From NCBI GenBank assembly GCA_964568145.1, contig CAZMOZ010000003.1:219132-283131 (forward strand): a stretch of DNA of 64,000 nt. Direction: 5' to 3'. The notes beneath the pieces were generated by a model that made no database searches, was not told the origin of the DNA, and was given only the letters and a program-made list of their open reading frames with translations. Source of the DNA: DSVZ01 sp964568145 (lineage in GTDB: Bacteria > Verrucomicrobiota > Verrucomicrobiia > Limisphaerales > J093). The translations under genes were made by a program, and so were the position numbers. Below are positions 57,794 through 64,000 of the stretch, one piece after another (within the stretch, counting starts at the first letter, position 1; the number at the start of each line of letters is the position of its first letter).

Positions 57794-60700
57794 GTGAACG
57801 CTCAAGCTGTTCCAATGTCACCGCCGCTTGCGTCGCCCGAGACCGAAGCCGCCCGCCTGGCGGCGTTGCAGGAGTACGCCATCCTCGACACGCCGCCCGA
57901 GCCGGAATTCGACGACCTCGCCCGGCTGGCGGCGCAGGTGGCCGGCGTGCCGTTCAGCGCCATTACGTTTGTGGACGCGCAGCGTGTCTGGATGAAAGCC
58001 CGGGTCGGCCTGGACCGCACCGAGGTGCCGCGGGACCAGACCTTGTGCGGTCTGGCCGTGCGGTCGGCGCAGCCGATGATCGTGAGCAACCTCGCGCTCG
58101 ATCCGGCTTACGCGCAGCACCCGGCCGTGACGAAGCCGGACGGCTGGCGCTTTTACGCCGGGGTGCCCTTGCTGAACCGCGACGGCCTGGCCGTGGGCGT
58201 GTTGTGTGTGATGGACCGCCAGCCGCACGAGCTGGACGCCTCCCAGCGCGAGGCGCTGCAAATCCTCGCCCGCCAGGTCACCACGCATCTCGAACTGCGC
58301 CGCACGGTGCGGCGCATCGAGCAAAGTCTGGCCGATCATTCCCGCAGCGAGGCCGCGCTGCAACTGGCCGAGACCCGGTACCGCAGCATCTTCGAAAGCG
58401 TCGGCCAGGGCATTTTCCAAACCACCGCCGACGGCCGCTACCTGGCCGCGAACACGGCGCTGGCGCGGATTTACGGCTACGAGTCCCCCGAGGAACTGCG
58501 CGCCGCGGTGCGGGACATCCGCGGCCAGCTTTACGTGGACCCCACCCGGCGCGACGAGTTCCTCCGGCTGATGCGCGAGCACGGCGCGGTGCGGCACTTC
58601 GAGTCGGAGGTCCGCCGCAAGGACGGGAGCGTGGTCTGGATCTCGGAAAACGCGCGCTCGGTGTGCGACGCGGCCGGCAACTTCCTGTACTTCGAGGGCA
58701 CGGTGGACGACATCTCGGATCGCAAGGCGGCGGAGGAGGCGCTGCGCAACTCCGAGCTGCTCTACCACTCGCTCGTGGCGTCGCTGCCGCAAAACATTTT
58801 CCGCAAGGATCGCGACGGCCGGTTCACGTTCGTGAACCAGGTGTTCTGCCAGACCCTCCGGCGCCCGGCCGAACACATCCTGGGCAAGACCGACGCGGAC
58901 TTCTTCTCCCCCGACCTGGCCGGGCAATACCGCGCGGATGACCTCCAGGTCATGGAGACGGAGCAGCCGCTCGAGAAGACCGAGGAGCACGTGCGGCCGG
59001 ACGGCAACAAGCTCTACGTCCACGTCATCAAGACCCCGCTCAAGGACGCCTCCGGCCGGGTGATTGGCATCCAGGGCATTTTTTGGGACGAGACCGAACG
59101 CCACCGCATGGAGGCGGACCTCGCGTACGAGCGCGACCTGTTGCGCGCCCTGCTCGACACCGTGCCGGACGCGATCTACTTCAAGGACCTCGATTCGCGC
59201 TTCATCCGCGCCAGCCGCGCGCTGGCGGCGAAATTCGGCGCGGAGGATCCCGAAAAGCTGCGCGGCAAGACCGATTTCCACTTCTTCACCTACGAACACG
59301 CGATGCAGGCCTTCGAGGACGAGCAGCGCATCATCCGCACCGGCGAACCGGTGCTGGACAAGACCGAAAAGGAGACCTGGCCGGACGGCCGGGTCACCTG
59401 GGTGCGCACCTCCAAGCTGCCCTACCGCAACCGCAGCGGCCGCAGCATCGGCACCATGGGCGTGTCCAAGGACGTCACCGACCTCATCCAGGCCGAGCAG
59501 GCGCTGGAGCAGGCGCGGGACGACGCCCTCCAGGCGGCCCGGCTCAAGGCGGCGATCCTGGCGAACATGAGCCACGAACTGCGCACGCCCATGCACGCCA
59601 TCATCGGCACCGCCGACCTGCTCCTCAGTTCCGCGCTCAGCGAGGAGCAGCGCGAGTACGCCCGGCAGATCCACGACGGCGCCGACACCCTGCTCGGCGT
59701 CATTGACAGCATCCTCGACCAGTCCCGCCTCGAGGCCGGCCGCGTGCAGCTCGAGCGTCTCGAGTTCAACGTGCGCGACACCGTGGAAAGCGCGGTCGAA
59801 CTGCTCGCCGAATCCGCCAGCACCCGCGGACTGGACCTGACGTGCTGGATTCATCCCGAAGTGCCGCCGGTGGTGCGCGGTGACCCGGTGCGCCTGCGCC
59901 AGGTGCTGACGAACCTCGTGAGCAACGCCATCAAGTTCACCCCCCGCGGCGAGGTCATGGTCCGCGTCGGCCTCCAGCAGGCCGGGGCGGAGACCGTGAC
60001 GCTGCATTTCGAGGTCGAGGACACCGGGGTGGGCATCGCGCCGGAGCAGCGGAAGCGGATTTTCGAGCCGTTCCAGCAGGCGGACGATTCCACCACCCGC
60101 CGCCACGGCGGCACCGGCCTGGGGCTGGCCATCTCGCGCGAACTGGTCGCGCTGATGCGCGGGCGGATCGAGGTCGCCAGCCAGCCCGGCGTGGGCTCGA
60201 CCTTCGCGTTCGACGCCGAGTTTGGCGCCGTGCCCGCCCCCGCCGCGCCGGCCGAACCGCCGGCCCAGGTGTTGCGCGGCCTCCGCGCGCTGGTGGTGGA
60301 CGACCACGCGGCGAGCCGGCGGGTGCTGCTGCAATCCTTGCGCGGCTGGGGCGTCGTGGCCGACGAGGCGCCGGATGCCGAGACCGCCTTGCGCCTGCTC
60401 CGCGAAGCGGCGGCGGCGGGAACCGCCTTCGAGGTGGTGCTGCTGGACTTCTCCCTGGACGGCATGAGCGGGCTCGAGCTGGCCGTCGCCATCCGCGGCG
60501 ACCCGCGCCTGCCCACGCCGCGCATCTTGCTGCTCACCTCGCTGGGTCAGTGGCTGGACGCGGAGGCGATGCGCGCCCACGGCGTGGCCGCCTGCCTGCT
60601 CAAGCCGCCCCGCCAGTCGCGGCTCTTCGCCACGCTGGCCCATCAGCGCAGTTCCCAAGCCGGCGCGCCCGAAGTCCCGGAACCGCGGCCCGCGCCCGCG

Positions 60701-61516
60701 CCCGCCCGCCCGTTGCGCGTGGTGGTGGCCGAGGACAACGAATTCAACCGCAAGCTGGCGTTGCAGCAGTTGACCAAGCTGGGCCACAGCGTCCGCACCG
60801 CCGCGAACGGCCTCGAAGTGCTGCGCCTGCTCGAACGCGAAACCGCGGACGCGCTCCTGCTCGACTGCCAGATGCCCGAGCTGGACGGCTACGAGACCGC
60901 CCGCCAGTTGCGCGAGCGCGAGGCCGCCCGCGCGGGTGAACCCGGCGCCCCGCCTCCGCTCCACATCATCGCCCTGACCGCCCACGCGCTGCCCGGCGAC
61001 CGCGAACGCTGCCTGGCCGCCGGCATGAACGATTACCTCACCAAGCCGGTGCGGCTCGAGGACCTGGCCGCGGCGTTGCGGCGCGCCGCCGGCGGCACCC
61101 CGGCCGCTCCGGAGAAGTCCGCGGCGGACCAGGAACCGGTGCTGGACCGCGCCGTGCTCCGCTCGTTGGGGGACGACCCGGCCGTGCTGGCCGAGTTGAG
61201 AGAGCTGTTCGTGTCCAGCGCCCGCGAGCAGCTTGCCCGCCTGACGGCGGCGGCCGGGGCGGGCGACACGCCAGCCTTGCGGGCGGCGGCGCACAGCCTC
61301 AAAGGCAGCGCCGTGAACCTCGGCGCGCGCCGTCTGGGACGCCTGGCCGGGGAACTGGAAAAGCGCGCCCGCGCCGGGGCGGTGCCGGACGCGGCGGACC
61401 GGGTGGCGGCGGTGGCGGCGGCGTTCGAGCAGACCCGCCAGGCGCTCGCCGCGGAACTGCCCGCCGCGCCGCCCGCCGCGGGCGGGTTCCTTGACGGTGC
61501 CGCCCCGCCCCGCTAA
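57794..61516 (+). CDS. Hybrid sensor histidine kinase (GAF-PAS3-HisKA-HATPase-REC2-HPt)
   Basis: The 1240-residue cytosolic phosphorelay protein starts at GTG 57794. A GAF domain (about 28-170, YAILDTPPEPEFDDL) is followed by three PAS domains (about 190-315, 325-440, 455-575). HisKA has H594 in NMSHELRTPMHAIIG. The HATPase has NLVSNAIKFTPRGEV, DTGVGIAPEQ and GGTGLGLAIS. REC1 has D885 in LLDFSLDGMSG, REC2 has D1024 in LLLDCQMPELDG, and HPt has H1167 in AAHSLKGSAVNLGA. No transmembrane helix is seen, so it senses internal or diffusible signals. No output regulator is adjacent. It ends 27 bp before clpP. Confidence 0.95.
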   Translation: MNAQAVPMSPPLASPETEAARLAALQEYAILDTPPEPEFDDLARLAAQVAGVPFSAITFVDAQRVWMKARVGLDRTEVPRDQTLCGLAVRSAQPMIVSNLALDPAYAQHPAVTKPDGWRFYAGVPLLNRDGLAVGVLCVMDRQPHELDASQREALQILARQVTTHLELRRTVRRIEQSLADHSRSEAALQLAETRYRSIFESVGQGIFQTTADGRYLAANTALARIYGYESPEELRAAVRDIRGQLYVDPTRRDEFLRLMREHGAVRHFESEVRRKDGSVVWISENARSVCDAAGNFLYFEGTVDDISDRKAAEEALRNSELLYHSLVASLPQNIFRKDRDGRFTFVNQVFCQTLRRPAEHILGKTDADFFSPDLAGQYRADDLQVMETEQPLEKTEEHVRPDGNKLYVHVIKTPLKDASGRVIGIQGIFWDETERHRMEADLAYERDLLRALLDTVPDAIYFKDLDSRFIRASRALAAKFGAEDPEKLRGKTDFHFFTYEHAMQAFEDEQRIIRTGEPVLDKTEKETWPDGRVTWVRTSKLPYRNRSGRSIGTMGVSKDVTDLIQAEQALEQARDDALQAARLKAAILANMSHELRTPMHAIIGTADLLLSSALSEEQREYARQIHDGADTLLGVIDSILDQSRLEAGRVQLERLEFNVRDTVESAVELLAESASTRGLDLTCWIHPEVPPVVRGDPVRLRQVLTNLVSNAIKFTPRGEVMVRVGLQQAGAETVTLHFEVEDTGVGIAPEQRKRIFEPFQQADDSTTRRHGGTGLGLAISRELVALMRGRIEVASQPGVGSTFAFDAEFGAVPAPAAPAEPPAQVLRGLRALVVDDHAASRRVLLQSLRGWGVVADEAPDAETALRLLREAAAAGTAFEVVLLDFSLDGMSGLELAVAIRGDPRLPTPRILLLTSLGQWLDAEAMRAHGVAACLLKPPRQSRLFATLAHQRSSQAGAPEVPEPRPAPAPARPLRVVVAEDNEFNRKLALQQLTKLGHSVRTAANGLEVLRLLERETADALLLDCQMPELDGYETARQLREREAARAGEPGAPPPLHIIALTAHALPGDRERCLAAGMNDYLTKPVRLEDLAAALRRAAGGTPAAPEKSAADQEPVLDRAVLRSLGDDPAVLAELRELFVSSAREQLARLTAAAGAGDTPALRAAAHSLKGSAVNLGARRLGRLAGELEKRARAGAVPDAADRVAAVAAAFEQTRQALAAELPAAPPAAGGFLDGAAPPR

Positions 61517-61543
61517 CGTGCGCATGATTTCGGGACATTGGTC

Positions 61544-62188
61544 ATGAGCACTCCGCAAAGTTTTCTCATCCCCATGGTGGTGGAGCAGACGGGCCGCGGC
61601 GAACGCGGCTACGACATCTACTCCCGCCTCCTGGTGGATCGCATCGTTTTCATCGGCACGCCGGTGGATGACATGGTGGCCAACGTGGTCATCGCCCAGT
61701 TGCTCTTCCTGCAGATGAGCGACCCCAAGAAGGACATCCACCTGTACATCAACACCCCGGGCGGCAGCGTCTCCGCCGGCCTGGCCATCTACGACACGAT
61801 GCAGTTCCTGACCTGCGACGTGAACACGTACTGCGTCGGGATGGCCGCGAGCATGGGCGCCTTCCTGCTGGCGGCCGGCACCAAGGGCAAACGCTACGCC
61901 CTGCCCAACTCGGACATCATGATCCACCAGGTGTCCGGCGGCGCCCAGGGCACGGCCAGCGACGTCGAGCGCTCGGTCGAGCACATGTTCAAGCTCAAGA
62001 AACGGCTCAACCGCCTCCTGGCCCTGCACACCGGCAAGACCGAGGCCGAGGTGGAGCGGGATTCCGACCGCGATTACTGGATGAGCGCCGAGGAGGCCAA
62101 GGCCTACGGCCTGGTGGACGAGGTGGTCAAGTCCCGCAAGGAAATCCCCGGCCTGGCCCAGGAACAGGAACGGCCGGCCCAGACCTGA
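61544..62188 (+). CDS. clpP: ATP-dependent Clp protease proteolytic subunit
   Basis: Serine protease that forms a 14-mer chamber with ClpX. The 214-residue protein has YDIYSRLLVDRIVFIGTPVDD, INTPGGSVSAGLAIYDTM, the catalytic Ser103 in GMAASMGAFLL, His128 in MIHQVSGGAQG, and Asp177 in RDYWMSAEEAKAYGLVDEV. The ATG at 61544 matches the usual length; a TTG at 61538 is in frame. The clpX gene follows after 28 bp. The immediate upstream gene is a hybrid kinase, where tig (trigger factor) is often found. Confidence 0.97.
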   Translation: MSTPQSFLIPMVVEQTGRGERGYDIYSRLLVDRIVFIGTPVDDMVANVVIAQLLFLQMSDPKKDIHLYINTPGGSVSAGLAIYDTMQFLTCDVNTYCVGMAASMGAFLLAAGTKGKRYALPNSDIMIHQVSGGAQGTASDVERSVEHMFKLKKRLNRLLALHTGKTEAEVERDSDRDYWMSAEEAKAYGLVDEVVKSRKEIPGLAQEQERPAQT

Positions 62189-62216
62189 ACGGCGCTTTCC
62201 GAACGGTTTCCCCCGC

Positions 62217-63500
62217 ATGGCCCGCCCCACGCACACGACCCTGTGCAGCTTCTGCGGCAAGTCGCACGCCGAGGTGAAGAAGCTCATCCAGGGTCCCGGC
62301 GTTTACATCTGCGACACCTGCGTCGCCCTCTGCCAGACCGTCCTCGAAAAGGAGGCGCGCACCGAGGCCCAGCGCGCCGCGCCCCGCATCAACCTGCCGC
62401 GCCCCGCGGACATCAAGGCCATCCTCGACCAGTACTGCGTTGGCCAGGAAGCCGCCAAACGCGCCCTGGCGGTGGCGGTCCACAACCATTACAAGCGCGT
62501 CCACGCCGAACTGGGCCTGCCCCCCGCCTCGCCCGCCGCCGAGACCCACGCCGGGGTCGAGCTCGAGAAGAGCAACATCCTGCTCGTCGGCCCCACCGGC
62601 TCGGGCAAGACCCTCCTGGCCCGCTCGCTGGCGCGCGCGCTGGACGTGCCCTTCGCCATCGCCGACGCCACCTCGCTCACCGAGGCGGGCTATGTGGGCG
62701 AGGACGTCGAGAACATCATCCTCCGGCTGCTGCAAAACGCGGACTACGACGTGAAGCGGGCCCAGGTGGGCATCGTGTACATTGACGAAATAGACAAGAT
62801 CGCCCGCAAGACCGAGAACGTCTCCATCACCCGCGACGTTTCGGGCGAGGGCGTGCAGCAGGGCCTGCTCAAGATTCTCGAAGGCACGGTCTGCAACGTG
62901 CCGCCACAGGGCGGCCGCAAGCATCCCCAGCAGGAATACGTGCGCGTGGACACCACCCACATCCTGTTCATCTGCGGCGGCGCCTTCGTGGGGCTGGACA
63001 AGATCGTCCACCGCCGGCTCGGCAACCGGGTGATGGGCTTCGGCGCCGCGGACCAGGCGGGCCGGGCGGCCGGGCTGGACTCCCGCCGCGTGTTGCAGCA
63101 CCTCGAGCCGGAGGACCTGCTGAACTTTGGCTTCATCCCCGAGTTTGTCGGCCGCCTGCCGGTGGTGAGCGTGCTCGAGGAACTCACCACCGACCAGTTG
63201 GTGAGCATCCTCACCGAGCCCAGGAACGCCCTGGCCAGGCAGTACGCCAAGCTGCTGGCCATGGAGGGCGTCGAACTGGAGTTCACCCCGGACGCCTTGC
63301 GGGAACTGGCCGAACAGGCGCGCTGCAAGGGCACCGGCGCGCGCGCGTTGCGGGCCTGCCTCGAACGGCTGATGCTCGATGTGATGTACGAAGTGCCCGG
63401 CCTGGCGGACGCCGCCACCCTCACCATCAACCGCGCCGTCGTCCGCGGCGAAGCCGCGCCGCTGCTGCGCCGCAAGCCGCCCGCCCAGGCCGCCGCCTGA
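62217..63500 (+). CDS. clpX: ATP-dependent Clp protease ATP-binding subunit ClpX
   Basis: AAA+ unfoldase that feeds ssrA-tagged and other substrates to ClpP. The 427-residue protein has an N-terminal zinc-binding domain with C10xxC13 and C32xxC35. Walker A GPTGSGKT lies at 125-132, ADATSLTEAGYVGEDVENI is the pore-1 region, and Walker B is IVYIDEIDKIA. The ClpP-docking IGF loop is in NRVMGFGAADQA, and sensor 2 in CKGTGARALRA. The family's GFIPEFVGRLPVV is present. Standard clpP-clpX pair, 28-bp spacing. Confidence 0.98.
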   Translation: MARPTHTTLCSFCGKSHAEVKKLIQGPGVYICDTCVALCQTVLEKEARTEAQRAAPRINLPRPADIKAILDQYCVGQEAAKRALAVAVHNHYKRVHAELGLPPASPAAETHAGVELEKSNILLVGPTGSGKTLLARSLARALDVPFAIADATSLTEAGYVGEDVENIILRLLQNADYDVKRAQVGIVYIDEIDKIARKTENVSITRDVSGEGVQQGLLKILEGTVCNVPPQGGRKHPQQEYVRVDTTHILFICGGAFVGLDKIVHRRLGNRVMGFGAADQAGRAAGLDSRRVLQHLEPEDLLNFGFIPEFVGRLPVVSVLEELTTDQLVSILTEPRNALARQYAKLLAMEGVELEFTPDALRELAEQARCKGTGARALRACLERLMLDVMYEVPGLADAATLTINRAVVRGEAAPLLRRKPPAQAAA

Positions 63501-63551
63501 GCGCAGCCTTCCGGAGGGGCGAGCTCCGCGAGCCCCAAACTTGGCGGTGGG

Positions 63552-63600
63552 TCGCCCCTCGCCGGGGGGCGACGGGTCCGGCCCCTGGGCCAGGGGCCGG
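63552..63600 (+). terminator. Possible transcript end of clpPX: two GC hairpins
   Basis: Two strong hairpins lie 50-100 bp past the clpX stop. One is TCGCCCC/GGGGCGA at 63552-63572. The other is CCGGCCCCT/AGGGGCCGG at 63578-63600, with a 5-nt loop. Neither has a following T-run, so intrinsic termination is doubtful; they may mark Rho-dependent release or simply be part of the repeat-rich end region. Confidence 0.4.
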
Positions 63601-63678
63601 CTGCCCGATGCCAAACCCAGCCCACTGCCCACCACCCCCTTTCTGCGTTTCTGAGTTTCGGCTTCTTCCCCACCCGGT

Positions 63679-64000
63679 CCGCCGGGCTGGAAGCCCGGCG
63701 CCACAGCAGGCAAGGATGCCTGCGGCTACGGCTGGCAGGTAGCGGCAGCCATCCTGGCTGCCGTAGAGGGCGGCCTCCGGCCGCCCGGATCCGCGGAATG
63801 CCCGGCGCGGAACGCGTGGCCGGCTTGGCTCTGCCGGGCTGGAAGCCCGGCTCTACAGCAGGCAAGGATGCCTGCGGCTACGGCCGGCGGGTAGCGGCAG
63901 CCATCCTGGCTGCCGTAGAGGGCGGCCTCCGGCCGCCCGGAGGTGATCCCGTCGTACCCAACCCGTCTTGCCAAGCCAGCCGAGTTCCGCCGGGCTGGAA
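63679..64000. repeat. Tandem 152-156 bp palindromic repeats running off the right edge
   Basis: Two nearly identical units begin at 63681 and 63833 with GCCGGGCTGGAAGCCCGG. Each continues ACAGCAGGCAAGGATGCCTG, then GTAGCGGCAGCCATCCTGGC and TGCCGTAGAGGGCGGCCTCC. They end GGCCGCCCGGA near 63788 and 63941. A third unit starts at 63989 and is cut by the window. Each unit holds three hairpins. The same kind of unit, more diverged, is at 57448-57780, and a fragment is at 2717-2779. No gene is present here. Confidence 0.85.

Noticed and set aside
57342..57821. Long N-terminal extension of the GH95 gene
   Set aside because: It would run through the palindromic repeats and overlap the kinase start; the signal peptide begins at 57341.
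57818..62287. A 1489-residue open frame on the minus strand opposite the hybrid kinase and clpP
   Set aside because: It is antisense to well-recognised domains, is rich in Arg/Ala/Gly/His without any family motif, and is the usual shadow frame of very GC-rich coding DNA.
63679..64000. Possible CRISPR array at the right edge
   Set aside because: The repeated unit is about 108 of each 152-156 bp and is itself palindromic at several points; there are no short repeats with unique spacers and no cas genes.

Overview
The window is about 64 kb of GC-rich, gene-dense bacterial chromosome. The gene content points to Verrucomicrobiota, probably a Limisphaerales/Pedosphaera-type soil or freshwater lineage. 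Supporting signs are a PEP-CTERM protein, two GH95-type and one GH97-type secreted glycoside hydrolases, Tat-exported Gfo/Idh and sugar-isomerase proteins, an MtbA/UroD-family protein, the futalosine menaquinone enzyme MqnC, a Bacteroidetes-like ParE, many GTG/TTG starts, and intergenic palindromic or TTCGGAY-type repeats. The lineage is inferred from content; there is no rRNA in the window.

Layout. 1-2.6 kb: tilS and ftsH (minus; ftsH is cut by the left edge). 2.9-7.9 kb: SagB-like nitroreductase, a divergent GH95-like hydrolase, a CHRD/PEP-CTERM protein, a UroD-family protein. 7.9-11.8 kb: minus-strand translation cluster prs-rplY-pth-rpsF-ssb-rplI ending in a clear intrinsic terminator; rpsR is missing from it. 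12.1-15.5 kb: three-gene ABC exporter operon. 15.6-22.2 kb: NAD-dependent epimerase, mqnC, and a minus-strand sugar locus (Gfo/Idh oxidoreductase, small Cys-rich protein, RbsA-like ATPase, RbsC-like permease, no binding protein). 22.4-28.6 kb: GT4 glycosyltransferase, SppA, ArgJ, GH97. 28.7-35.3 kb: minus-strand hom, antitoxin-MazF pair, GxxExxY remnant, thrC, group IV PLP decarboxylase, parE. 35.3-44 kb: repeats and a decayed TSP3 gene, an FG-GAP/VCBS protein with an in-frame TGA, and a BlaI repressor followed by a 1971-residue BlaR1-type sensor. 44-49.7 kb: two related lipoproteins, a small ORF, a sugar isomerase/epimerase-like protein, a secreted protein of unknown function. 49.8-54.7 kb: a GH95 remnant, nfeD-slipin, and a 2-oxoacid dehydrogenase E1 alpha/beta pair. 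54.9-64 kb: intact GH95 hydrolase, hybrid histidine kinase, clpP, clpX, and tandem repeats running off the right edge.

The most unusual items are: (1) the BlaI-BlaR1 unit, whose sensor part is replaced by beta-sandwich repeats, a cysteine-less thioredoxin-like fold and a seven-bladed WD40 propeller, with two palindromic TTACA-N2-TGTAA boxes directly upstream; (2) the VCBS gene interrupted by one TGA followed by a hairpin that fits the bacterial SECIS rules, so it is a candidate selenoprotein; (3) an E1-alpha subunit with a complete Tat signal while its E1-beta partner has none; (4) mqnC carrying a dispersed repeat inserted in frame. No tRNA, rRNA, CRISPR array, transposase or phage genes were recognised. 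Coordinates and starts are from reading the sequence; family calls are from motif recognition, not database searches.
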